From positions 1-64,000 of the forward strand of contig NZ_WUYX01000028.1 of NCBI RefSeq assembly GCF_009834785.1: DNA of 64,000 nt. Direction: 5' to 3'. Shown here piece by piece: positions 17,642-25,991 of the stretch. The translations under genes were made by a program, and so were the position numbers. This DNA is from Natronorubrum halalkaliphilum (lineage in GTDB: Archaea > Halobacteriota > Halobacteria > Halobacteriales > Natrialbaceae). Position 1 is the stretch's first letter. Every line of letters begins with the position of its first letter. The notes below the pieces were generated by a model. The model saw only the letters and a list, made by a program, of their open reading frames with translations. It did no database searches and was not told where the DNA came from.

Positions 17642-17907
17642 ACCTGAATTTCGGGACGAACGCTATAGAACCTTCCGCTGGTTTGGAACATCTGTTCGAG
17701 AGTACGAACCGCGCTCGAGCGACAGCCGCCACGTTGATCGATAGGAGAGACGGGAGATCAGCCCCGCCGATAGAGATCGGACGTTTCTGGGCCGAACACG
17801 TTCGATACCGAGTCGTTTTCAGCTCGCTATCTATCCGTTCAAAAACATGAATTCCGGATTCCAGCGATAGAAAAAAGGACCCTCCCTACGAGTAACTGGT
17901 GAGGAGT

Positions 17908-17982
17908 ATGAAGGGGGACGATCCGACGCCGCGAGGGAAGCGGATATTCGCCGCGCTAGCGGCACCGAGACGGATGCGTTAG
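17908..17982 (+). CDS. Possible 24-residue basic small ORF upstream of coxB
   Basis: ATG to TAG encodes 24 residues beginning MKGDDPTPRGKRIFAALAAP. The ATG follows GGTGAGGAG at normal Shine-Dalgarno distance, which is unusual enough to note. The peptide is basic, against the haloarchaeal trend. It ends 67 nt before the coxB start, and the cox TATA box lies in between, so it would be on a separate transcript or a leader. It may be fortuitous. Confidence 0.3.
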   Translation: MKGDDPTPRGKRIFAALAAPRRMR

Positions 17983-18025
17983 GGGCGTTTCCAAATAGAT
18001 AAGTGCCCCCGGCCATCATCCTCCG

Positions 18026-18034
18026 ACATATAAG
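18026..18034 (+). promoter_or_regulatory. TATA-like box of the cox operon
   Basis: The sequence acatataag is centred at about 18030. A start of transcription about 26 nt downstream would fall near 18056, just past the GTG at 18050, which bears on the choice of the coxB start. Confidence 0.5.
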
Positions 18035-18049
18035 CGGTTTACAAACGAG

Positions 18050-19135
18050 GTGAATACAATCTACAGCGCACTTACGATCCCGTTGTTAGACGAGATGCGG
18101 ACGCGTGTGGACGTGTTCGAGAGCATCTTCCTGGTGTTCCTCGGGCTCGGGACACTCGTCGGCATCGTCGTGATCGCATACACAATGTACAACGCGTACA
18201 AGTATCGTGACAACGGCGACGCGAAAGACGACGATACGCTCCCGACTGTTGGGGAGTTACCGACAGGTGGAAAGGGCGGCAAAAAACTGTTCCTCTCGTT
18301 CGGAATCAGCGCGGTCATCGTTATTTCGCTGGTTGTCTGGACGTACGGAATGCTTCTGTACGTCGAGAATCCAGAGGACGACTTCGAGGAGGAGCCGATC
18401 GATGTCGAGGTTGTCGGCGACAGTTTCGCCTGGCACTTCGAGTATGAGAACGGTGTCCAACAGAGTGGAACAATGAACGTGCCTGCAGATCATCCGGTAG
18501 CAATTGAGGTGACTGCCGGCGACGTCTGGCACTCCTTCGGGGTCACGGACTTACGCGTGAAAGCGGACGCGATCCCGGGCGAGTACGACGAGACGTGGTT
18601 TATCGCGGAAGAAGCCGGTGAACAACACGAGATCGAGTGTTTCGAACTCTGCGGTGATCTCCACTCCGACATGACCGGAACGGTCGAAGTCAACGACATG
18701 GACGGAGACGAGTTCGAACAGTGGCTCGACGACCAACTGACGCTCGACATCACGATCGAGACGCACGACGAGGAAGCGATTACGAACGTCACCGACGAGA
18801 ACATCGAGGTCCAGCTCGTCCACCAGAACAACGACGAGTACGACGCCGACCTCGAGTACACTCGTGATGCCGACGACTTCGACGATGAAGGGACGGTTAC
18901 TATCGACGAGATCGAGCAAGGTGGCGAGTACGAGTTGCTCATCGAGTTCGAAGACGACGAATTCGACACGATCGAGGACACCGTCGAAGTCACCAGTCCG
19001 GCAAGTGAAACCTACACCGTCGGAGATGAAGAAGAAGAGGATGACGACGAAGACGAAAACGGTGACGAAGACGACGACGATGATGAAGAGGAAACGGACG
19101 ACGATGAGACCGACGACGGAGGTGACGACGAATGA
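18050..19135 (+). CDS. coxB: Cytochrome c oxidase subunit II
   Basis: This subunit carries the binuclear CuA centre. It has two N-terminal membrane helices (about residues 22-47 and 80-105), then an extracellular cupredoxin domain with the first His in VWHSFGVTDLRVKADAIPG and the remaining ligands in IECFELCGDLHSDM (Cys, Glu carbonyl, Cys, His, Met). About 80 further residues form a second beta domain. The protein then ends in an almost pure D/E tail of about 38 residues, probably a haloadaptation. The start is GTG 18050; the TATA position would also allow ATG 18095. Its stop overlaps the next start by 4 nt (ATGA). Confidence 0.92.
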   Translation: MNTIYSALTIPLLDEMRTRVDVFESIFLVFLGLGTLVGIVVIAYTMYNAYKYRDNGDAKDDDTLPTVGELPTGGKGGKKLFLSFGISAVIVISLVVWTYGMLLYVENPEDDFEEEPIDVEVVGDSFAWHFEYENGVQQSGTMNVPADHPVAIEVTAGDVWHSFGVTDLRVKADAIPGEYDETWFIAEEAGEQHEIECFELCGDLHSDMTGTVEVNDMDGDEFEQWLDDQLTLDITIETHDEEAITNVTDENIEVQLVHQNNDEYDADLEYTRDADDFDDEGTVTIDEIEQGGEYELLIEFEDDEFDTIEDTVEVTSPASETYTVGDEEEEDDDEDENGDEDDDDDEEETDDDETDDGGDDE

Positions 19136-21612
19136 GTGACCTCCCACCAATGACGTCCGTCAAGCGGTGGCTCGTCACGACGAACCACAAGGACGTCGGG
19201 ATCCTCTATATTGCGACGTCGCTGTTCTTCCTGCTGTTCGGCGGCGTTCTCGCGTTAGTGTTCCGTGCACACCTGTGGGAAGCCGGTGGTACGGGACTGC
19301 TTTCGGGGAATGAATTCAATCAGGCCGTCTCGACGCACGGCCTGTTGATGGTGTTCTGGTTCCTCTCACCGATTGCATCCGGGTTTGCGAACTATCTCGT
19401 CCCGCTGCAGATCGGTGCGAAGGACCTCGCGTTCCCGCGACTGAACGCGCTGAGCTACTGGTTCTATCTGTTCTCGGGAGTCCTGTTTGCCATCTCGTTC
19501 TTCCAGGGTGGCTCGTTCGCCGGCGGATGGACGATGTATGCGCCGCTGAACGTACCGACATACACGCCGGCGATGGAAGCAACGAGCGGGGGCAATGCGG
19601 TCGTCCTCGCATTACTGTTGTTCGTGTTCTCGATCACGATCGGGACGGTGAACTTCCTGGTCACGATCCACCGCTCGCGGGCTGAAGGCCTCGGTCTGTG
19701 GAACATGCCGATGTTCACCTGGTCGTGGCTGCTGACCGTCTGGATGATGCTGTTCGCATTCGCAGCACTGCTCGCCGCACTGCTGTTACTATCGATCGAT
19801 CGGCTCTTCCTGACACAGTATTTCGCGACGGAACAGGGGTCGGGCCTGCTGTGGGCACACCTGTTCTGGTTCTTCGGCCATCCGGAGGTGTATATCGTCT
19901 TCTTCCCCGCGCTGGGGATCATGTTCGAGACGTTCCAGACGTTTACGGGACGACGACTCGTCGGCCGGAAGTGGGTCATCATCGCGATGGTCCTGGTCGC
20001 CGTGCAGTCGTTCCTCGTCTGGATGCACCACATGTTCCTGACGACGATTAATCTCGAGATCAAGACGCTGATGATGGCGACGACGATCGGGATTTCGTTA
20101 CCGTTCGACCTGATGGTCTTCGCGCTGATCTACACGATGGTCAAGGGGCGGGTCCGGTTTACCACGCCGTTCCTGTTCAGCCTTGGCGCACTCGTGTTGT
20201 TCATCCTCGGCGGGATTACCGGGGTCTTCCTCGGTGCCGTCGTGCTCGACTACGAGTTCCGTGGCACCTACTGGGTCGTCGCTCACTTCCACTACGTGAT
20301 GGTCTCCGGCGTCACTGCCCTGATCGGCGGGCTCTACTACTGGTGGCCGAAGATCTCCGGGAAGATGTACTCCGAGACCCTTGGAAAACTCAACTTCGCG
20401 GTCTACTTCATCGGCTTTAACCTGCTGTACTTCCCGATGTTCCTCGCCTGGGAGACGCCACGACGCGTCTTCAACTTCAGCGAAGGGATGCAGTTCTACC
20501 ATCAGATAGCGACCGTCGGGGCGTTCGTCCTCGGCGCGTCGTTCCTGATCATGATCTACACGTTCGCAAAGAGTTGGGTGTCGGGTCCCGACGCACCCGA
20601 CAACCCGTGGGAGTTCTCCCGCACTGCAGAATGGGCGATTCCCTCGCCGCCGCCACTCGAGAACTGGGACGGCCGTCCGAGCTACGCGAGCGGCCACCTC
20701 GAGTTCGCCAACGACGAGGCTGCAGCCACCGACGGCGGTGTCGCGACCGCCCACGGTGACACTGCGACAGCCCACGAGGAAGAACACGCTGACCACGCCA
20801 GCATCTGGCCGCTCGGTATCGGTCTCGGTGCCTTTGTGTTCTTCCTCGGTCTGTCGGGGATTACGCCGTACGTCGTCGACTTCATACAGAGTCAGCCAGG
20901 CGATGTCCAACCCGACGGCCTCATGGGAACCGGTGCCGAAGCCAGCATCATCTATCCGGCGTTGGTCCTGGTCGGTATCGCGATCCTCGGGTACACTCTG
21001 TTCAAGTTCGGTGTCGAAGAGTTCAACGTCCCGGAGATGTCGGTTGCCGAACGATGGCCGTTCGAGGGCGTCGGTAACACCAAGATGGGTGTCTGGGTGT
21101 TCCTGGCCTCTGACGTCGTCGTCTTCGGTGCTGCAATCGGCGCATTCGTCTTCATGCGCCTCCACATGGGTTGGAGCGAATGGACCACCGTTCCGTTCGC
21201 CTCCTGGCCCGGCCTGCTGAACACCTACGTGCTGTTGACCTCGAGCTTCACGGTTATCCTCGCGCTGGTCTTCGCCGAGCGCAAGAACAAGCGCGGGCTG
21301 CTCGGCGCGATGAGCGCGACGCTCTTGCTGGGACTGACGTTCATGGCCGTCAAGGCCTACGAATACGGCGTGAAGTTCTCCGAGGGTGAGTACTGGTGGT
21401 ACGGCATCGAGTACTCCATCTACTTCGTCACGACCGGCCTCCACGCACTCCACGTGATCCTCGGCCTGCTCATCGCCGTCTTCATGATCTACCGGATCCT
21501 GAGCGTCGATGCGTATCTCGAGGACCACCGACCAGTCGAGTTCTTCGGACTCTACTGGCACTTCGTCGACATCGTGTGGGTCATCCTGTTCCCGCTGTTC
21601 TACCTGATGTAG
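19132..21612 (+). CDS. coxA: Cytochrome c oxidase subunits I and III, fused
   Basis: This 826-residue polytopic protein combines two subunits. Residues 1 to about 480 are the haem-copper subunit I: TNHKDVGILYI, a haem His in STHGLLMVFWFLSP, the Cu(B)/Tyr motif HPEVYIVFFPALG, HHMF, and the two-haem His pair in AHFHYVMVSG. After an acidic, His-rich linker (about residues 525-560) and an extra helix, residues about 640-826 match subunit III (MGVWVFLASDVVVFGAAIGAFV, TTGLHALHVILGLL, HFVDIVWVILFPLFYL). Such I-III fusions are known in haloarchaea. It reduces O2 to water while pumping protons. Translationally coupled to coxB. Confidence 0.93.
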   Translation: MSDLPPMTSVKRWLVTTNHKDVGILYIATSLFFLLFGGVLALVFRAHLWEAGGTGLLSGNEFNQAVSTHGLLMVFWFLSPIASGFANYLVPLQIGAKDLAFPRLNALSYWFYLFSGVLFAISFFQGGSFAGGWTMYAPLNVPTYTPAMEATSGGNAVVLALLLFVFSITIGTVNFLVTIHRSRAEGLGLWNMPMFTWSWLLTVWMMLFAFAALLAALLLLSIDRLFLTQYFATEQGSGLLWAHLFWFFGHPEVYIVFFPALGIMFETFQTFTGRRLVGRKWVIIAMVLVAVQSFLVWMHHMFLTTINLEIKTLMMATTIGISLPFDLMVFALIYTMVKGRVRFTTPFLFSLGALVLFILGGITGVFLGAVVLDYEFRGTYWVVAHFHYVMVSGVTALIGGLYYWWPKISGKMYSETLGKLNFAVYFIGFNLLYFPMFLAWETPRRVFNFSEGMQFYHQIATVGAFVLGASFLIMIYTFAKSWVSGPDAPDNPWEFSRTAEWAIPSPPPLENWDGRPSYASGHLEFANDEAAATDGGVATAHGDTATAHEEEHADHASIWPLGIGLGAFVFFLGLSGITPYVVDFIQSQPGDVQPDGLMGTGAEASIIYPALVLVGIAILGYTLFKFGVEEFNVPEMSVAERWPFEGVGNTKMGVWVFLASDVVVFGAAIGAFVFMRLHMGWSEWTTVPFASWPGLLNTYVLLTSSFTVILALVFAERKNKRGLLGAMSATLLLGLTFMAVKAYEYGVKFSEGEYWWYGIEYSIYFVTTGLHALHVILGLLIAVFMIYRILSVDAYLEDHRPVEFFGLYWHFVDIVWVILFPLFYLM

Positions 21613-21627
21613 CGGCCACCCGCTACA
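21608..21627 (+). terminator. Hairpin spanning the coxA stop codon
   Basis: TGTAGCGG, loop CCAC, then CCGCTACA form a perfect 8-bp stem that includes the TAG stop (21610-21612). A T-rich stretch follows about 20-45 nt later. It could end or stabilise the cox transcript. Confidence 0.4.
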
Positions 21628-22057
21628 CGGGTTTCGGTTTCGGAAAGATTCGTTTTGACACAGATCGCTCGAGTGGTACCTGTGCGGTAGTGGCGTCTGT
21701 GAGTCTTGTGGACCACCGAATGCTGCTCCGTGAATTGTAACCGCCGTCCGCCAGCTGGTGTCTTCCCAGCGAAGCGCACAGGGACCAAGCCGGATCGGAT
21801 GAAAGCCGTTGCTACCCATGTCTCTGTTTGCTATCGCAGTTCCGTCTCGACGAGGAAGACGACCCTCGACTGCTGGTTCGAAGCGAAGAGAAGACGGGAA
21901 AAACGATCGCATAGCTCACCGGCGTGCAGGGCACGTCGACGAGAGGCGAGACGGGCCAGTAGGGACCTGACTACTTCGAGAACGATTCAAGGACGATTCG
22001 GCCCAGTGTCCGGCTTCAGAAACGGAGACGACAACGAACGCCACAATGGCTCAGTAG
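21628..22057. other. Intergenic region between coxA and the protease gene
   Basis: No gene is supported in these 430 bases between two convergent genes. Open frames are short, arginine-rich and lack ribosome sites. A T-rich patch (cgttttgac, 21651-21659) may help terminate cox transcription. Confidence 0.4.
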
Positions 22058-23749
22058 TCAGTCTCGAGCGAGGGATCGAGCGACGAGTAGCGCACTGAAA
22101 CTCACGGCGACGACGATGGTCGAAACGATACCAGCGACCAGCCCGCTAAACGGCGGGGAGCCGCGAGTGTCCGTCGTCGTTTCCACCGATTCGTCGGCAG
22201 TGATTTGGGTCCCGCCCCGTGTTTCGACGAGGGCGTCTGTGGCGGCGCTGGCATCGACGATACCGTGTCCGTAGCGGATGTCCATCGTCGACGTCTCGGT
22301 CGCTTGAGCGACTTCAGAGGGGGTCCAGGCGGTTTCGTACAGCGTCGTCGTTATCTCCTCAGGAGTGGCATCCGGAACGATCGACAGCATCAGCGCGATC
22401 GTTCCCGAAACGTGAGGCGTCGCCATCGACGTTCCCGGCATGGATCGATAGCCGCCGTCCGGAACGGCACTCGTAACGCCGACGCCGTGAGAAACGACGT
22501 TCGGAACGGCGTACGATGACGGCCACGATTCCGGGGCGTTTCGCCAGTCAGTTCGGTTGAGCTGTTGCCCGCCCGAGAACGGGGCAACCGCGCCGCTCCC
22601 GTTGACGGCGCCAACACTGAGCGCGTCGTAGACGTTCGCGGGCGAGCCCGACGTTTTTGCCCCCTCGTTTCCGACCGCCGCGACGACGACGACACCGCTA
22701 TCGACGGCGTTTCGGACCGGGGCGATCAGCGCTTCGTGCGTGCCAGTCGCTCCGAAACTCATACTGATGACGTCGGCGTCTTCCTCGAGTGCCCACTCCA
22801 TGCCGGCGACGATTTGTGCGAACGATCCGCTCGTTTCGTTTAAGACAAGGCCGTGGAGCAGTTCGACGTCGGGGGCGACGCCGATCTGCGTTCCGCTCGC
22901 TGCACCGCCGGCAACCGTACCGCTGACGTGGGTTCCGTGCGTGCCGGAATCGTACGGCGTTGCCCCCTCGATTCGATCGCCTGTCTCGTTGAACGCCGCC
23001 CAGCCGCCGGGGTACGTCGGATCGGAGGAGTCCTCGGTATGAAGGTCGAGATCCGGGTGGGAAGCGTCGATTCCGGTGTCTAATACCGCCACCCGTACGC
23101 CGGCCCCACGCGTCTCGTACGTATCCCAGACGTCGGGTGCGTTCAGCTGTTTAATCCCCTGCGTGGTTCGGTGATCGGAGTTGTCCGTCTCCGTCCCGTC
23201 CGCCGACTCCGGTTGCACACGCTTCGTCTCGGTTGCCGACGGCGCTCCGGGAACGGTGAGTTCGAAGTTCTCGTGAACTCGTTCAACCCCTTCGATCTCC
23301 TGGACGGCCTCGAGTGACACGCGGTCGATATCGACCTCGAGCAACACCGCATTGGTGAGCCAGAACGCCGATTCGGTGCTGATACCGCGGGTATCGGCCG
23401 CGTACTCGAGGAGCGGTTCCTGTGTGTCCTCGGCGTGGTCCACCAACTGTTGTTCGGTCTCAGCCGCACTTACAGCAGCGGGGACTGTCGCTTCCTTGAG
23501 TCGGACGACCACTTCGACCGTTCCGTCGGTCGTCTCGATCGTGTCGTCGATATCGGTCGGATCGATGCCGAAGTCCTGTGAGTTAGCGTGGCCCTGGCCG
23601 GATGTGACAGTGTCGTTGCCGACGGTGGTCTCGAAGCTACCGGTTGCAGCGAACGCAGGACCGGCGAGTGCCGTCGTCAACAGCAGACAAACGATCGCGA
23701 TACAGAGGGTGCGAGAGAGTCCGCTCGCACTCGCCCGGTGAGCCGCCAT
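22058..23749 (-). CDS. Secreted subtilisin-like serine protease with C-terminal membrane anchor
   Basis: This is a 563-residue S8-family protease. An N-terminal Sec-type signal peptide (hydrophobic CIAIVCLLLTTALAGPAFA) is followed by a propeptide or inhibitor-I9-like segment (about residues 60-165) and the catalytic domain: Asp in VAVLDTGIDASHPDLD, His in GTHGTHVSGTVAGG, oxyanion Asn in VVAAVGNEG, and Ser in GTSMATPHVSGTIALML. A C-terminal hydrophobic helix (GLVAGIVSTIVVAVSFSALL) followed by ARSLARD likely anchors it in the membrane with the catalytic part outside. Unlike halolysins, it lacks a long C-terminal extension. It lies between the oxidase genes, but no functional link is evident. 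Confidence 0.92.
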   Translation of the reverse strand: MAAHRASASGLSRTLCIAIVCLLLTTALAGPAFAATGSFETTVGNDTVTSGQGHANSQDFGIDPTDIDDTIETTDGTVEVVVRLKEATVPAAVSAAETEQQLVDHAEDTQEPLLEYAADTRGISTESAFWLTNAVLLEVDIDRVSLEAVQEIEGVERVHENFELTVPGAPSATETKRVQPESADGTETDNSDHRTTQGIKQLNAPDVWDTYETRGAGVRVAVLDTGIDASHPDLDLHTEDSSDPTYPGGWAAFNETGDRIEGATPYDSGTHGTHVSGTVAGGAASGTQIGVAPDVELLHGLVLNETSGSFAQIVAGMEWALEEDADVISMSFGATGTHEALIAPVRNAVDSGVVVVAAVGNEGAKTSGSPANVYDALSVGAVNGSGAVAPFSGGQQLNRTDWRNAPESWPSSYAVPNVVSHGVGVTSAVPDGGYRSMPGTSMATPHVSGTIALMLSIVPDATPEEITTTLYETAWTPSEVAQATETSTMDIRYGHGIVDASAATDALVETRGGTQITADESVETTTDTRGSPPFSGLVAGIVSTIVVAVSFSALLVARSLARD

Positions 23750-23967
23750 GATACGTCCACTCTGTAGTCACCGAATAAAGAGATTCTGGAGCGAAAGTGA
23801 GTTCACTCGAGTTGTATGTTCGCCTCGAGGCCGTTTCTGTTTATCAGACGCGTTGCTATCGACAAAAGACACCAAACCGGTGGGCCGAGGAACCCGTTCG
23901 CTGGGCTCTAAACACTCGAGTACACTGAGAACTGACAGGACTGTGCCGCAAAACGAGAGCGAAGCGC

Positions 23968-24234
23968 TTACTGGATCGAATAGCCCGCCGCGATAGTCAG
24001 CAGGAAGACCATGAACACGGCGATCCCCATCATGTAGGTGATCGCTCGTGGTTCTTCGAGCAAGTGCTGATAGTAGCCTGCGATTAGCAACGACTTCGCG
24101 ACTGCCAAGATGATCGTCCCAGCCATTGCCATCTGGTACGTGAAGATGTCGTCGAAGGTGAAGAAGACGAATTTCCCCGTACCCAACGCCAGCAGTACGA
24201 CGTATATGAGGGTGTATGTCCGAACGTCAGCCAT
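23968..24234 (-). CDS. Cytochrome c oxidase subunit IV-like small membrane protein
   Basis: This 88-residue protein has three membrane helices: TYTLIYVVLLALGTGKFVFF, AGTIILAVAKSLLIAGYYQH and MMGIAVFMVFLLTIAAGYS. The middle helix with AKSLLIAGYYQHLLEEPR resembles the prokaryotic cytochrome c oxidase subunit IV (COX4/CtaF-like) family, in which the K..Y.MHL-type motif is conserved. ATG 24234 is chosen because it puts the first helix at the usual position; upstream in-frame codons are not protein-like. It is probably an accessory subunit of the oxidase encoded at 18050-21612 although transcribed separately. Confidence 0.8.
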   Translation of the reverse strand: MADVRTYTLIYVVLLALGTGKFVFFTFDDIFTYQMAMAGTIILAVAKSLLIAGYYQHLLEEPRAITYMMGIAVFMVFLLTIAAGYSIQ

Positions 24235-24328
24235 TGGTGTACAATGCGGATGACGGCCACTTATACCTTCCTCATATGATCGATGCGATCCCGTCGATAT
24301 CGGTACTATCGCACGAAACAACACCTAG

Positions 24329-25759
24329 ATGGCGACGCGGAATAACGATCCAGCAATGAGTGGACGGTCAGCCCAATATCGCCGAACTGGGCTCGTCATC
24401 GTACTCGCGGTACTGACACTCACAGTCGGGTCCGGGATCGTTGCGGCGAGTAACGTCGCGGCCGGCCTTTCAGAGCGGAGTGTCGGGATACCGATCCCGC
24501 TGTGGCTCGTCCTCGCAACGGGCAGCGTCTTCGTCGCAGCCTCGGCGCTGCTGACGCCGTTCGGAGGCGGTCACGGGCGTGCCGAACGCTTTCACCACCG
24601 GACGGTCGGTCTCCACGTGGACCGCCTCCGGCGTGTCGGGTCGCTCGTTCTCGGCGTACTCGGACTGGCCGCGCTCGCGTTCATCGTCACCGTCGGCCTC
24701 GTCGGCCCGCAGATCGGCTCCTTCAGCGCCGCCGTACTGGTGACGTTCGTCGTCGGCCGCGCACTGTTGACGATCGTCGCGTACACCGTCGGCAACCCGT
24801 GGTACGCCCTCAACCCGTGGCGTCGGATCGCGACACGTCTTCCCAACGGCTACGTCTCGTATCCCGATCGGCTCGGTTCCTGGCCCGCCGTCGGAGCGCT
24901 GCTTGTACTCGTCTGGCTCGAGTTAGTCCTCCCGGTAAGCAGCTCTCCACGGATGCTCGTGACCGTCATACTCGCCTATTCGACATTCACGATTGGCGGC
25001 GCAGTCGCCGTCGGCCCCGACACGTGGTTCCGGAACGCCGACCCGATCTCGGTCTGGTTTCGCCTCTACGGTGCCTTAGCACCCGTTGGGCGAACCGAAG
25101 ACGGACTCGAGCTACGGTATCCCGGCGCGAGAGTTCGCGACGACGACGTCGTTACCGACGTTTCTGCCGCGGCGTTCGTGCTCGCACTCGTCTGGTCGGT
25201 GACCTACAGCGGGCTCATCGTCACGAGGCCCGGCATTCGAACCGTCGAGGCACTGGTCGGTATCGGACTGGCGCCAGAACTCGTCTATTTCGGGTTGTTG
25301 GTGGTCGGGTTCGCACTCTTCTTGACGGTGTACTGGGCTGCCGTCGTCAGCACTCGACGGCGAACTGAGACGCGCCTTTCTCGTCGAGACGTCGCGGTCC
25401 GGTTTGCACCGCCCCTGCTCGCAATCGCGGCCGGAGCGCACTTTGCTCACTACGTCGGGTTCACAATTTCGCTGTGGCCGTCGCTGATCGATACGCTGAT
25501 CGCTCCGTTCAACCCCCCAGAGAACCCGAACCAGTACCTTCTCCCAGCGTGGTTCGGCTTCGTCGAAATCGCGGGCATCCTGTGCGGACACGTCCTCGCT
25601 GTGTGGCTCTCGTACGCCGTCTCGCTCGAGTGCGCTGCTGGCAAACAGTGGACGATCCGTACTCTACTCCCCGTCCTCACCCTTATCGCCTGTCTGACGC
25701 TGGTGAGTCTGGCCCTCGTTTCGCTCCCTCCTACGGAAGCGGTGTACGTTACGAACTGA
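24329..25759 (+). CDS. Polytopic membrane protein, unknown function
   Basis: This 476-residue protein has about eleven predicted membrane helices and few charged residues within them. It is divergent from the subunit IV-like gene across 94 nt. The motif NPWYALNPWRRIATRLPNGY lies between helices 4 and 5, with a second conserved-looking stretch GAHFAHYVGFTISLWPSLID near helix 9. His and Trp residues near the membrane could bind metal or haem, but no family is recognised. Its place beside oxidase genes suggests a respiratory or copper-related role, which is inference only. ATG 24356 is an alternative start. Confidence 0.7.
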   Translation: MATRNNDPAMSGRSAQYRRTGLVIVLAVLTLTVGSGIVAASNVAAGLSERSVGIPIPLWLVLATGSVFVAASALLTPFGGGHGRAERFHHRTVGLHVDRLRRVGSLVLGVLGLAALAFIVTVGLVGPQIGSFSAAVLVTFVVGRALLTIVAYTVGNPWYALNPWRRIATRLPNGYVSYPDRLGSWPAVGALLVLVWLELVLPVSSSPRMLVTVILAYSTFTIGGAVAVGPDTWFRNADPISVWFRLYGALAPVGRTEDGLELRYPGARVRDDDVVTDVSAAAFVLALVWSVTYSGLIVTRPGIRTVEALVGIGLAPELVYFGLLVVGFALFLTVYWAAVVSTRRRTETRLSRRDVAVRFAPPLLAIAAGAHFAHYVGFTISLWPSLIDTLIAPFNPPENPNQYLLPAWFGFVEIAGILCGHVLAVWLSYAVSLECAAGKQWTIRTLLPVLTLIACLTLVSLALVSLPPTEAVYVTN

Positions 25760-25991
25760 TTTCCGGTCCGCCTCGTTCGAGGATCAGTGAAGTGACGCCA
25801 GTCGGCACCGCGTTCTGGTGGCGTCTACAACACTGGCTCTTCTGCCAAGAGAAGTCAAGCGCTACGCACTCGAGTGATCCGACGATGGATGAGAGGAGTG
25901 CCGACACAACTGTCCGATACTGTCTCGGAACGGTACGCCACGGTGCTGTTGCTAACGAGTGGTGAGAACGAAGGGAGAAGAACCGCTACCG

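Larger units (their letters stand above)
17642..18049. other. Upstream region of the cytochrome oxidase operon
   Basis: This 408-base stretch holds the 5' flank of the amphi-Trp gene, an AT-rich block (17810-17875), a possible 24-codon ORF at 17908-17982, and the TATA-like box for the cox operon near 18030. No other gene is supportable. Confidence 0.45.

Noticed and set aside
20098-21912. 604-codon open frame on the minus strand opposite the oxidase gene
   Set aside because: It lies antisense to the clearly identified subunit I-III gene and has the charged, low-complexity look of a high-GC shadow frame, with no ribosome site.
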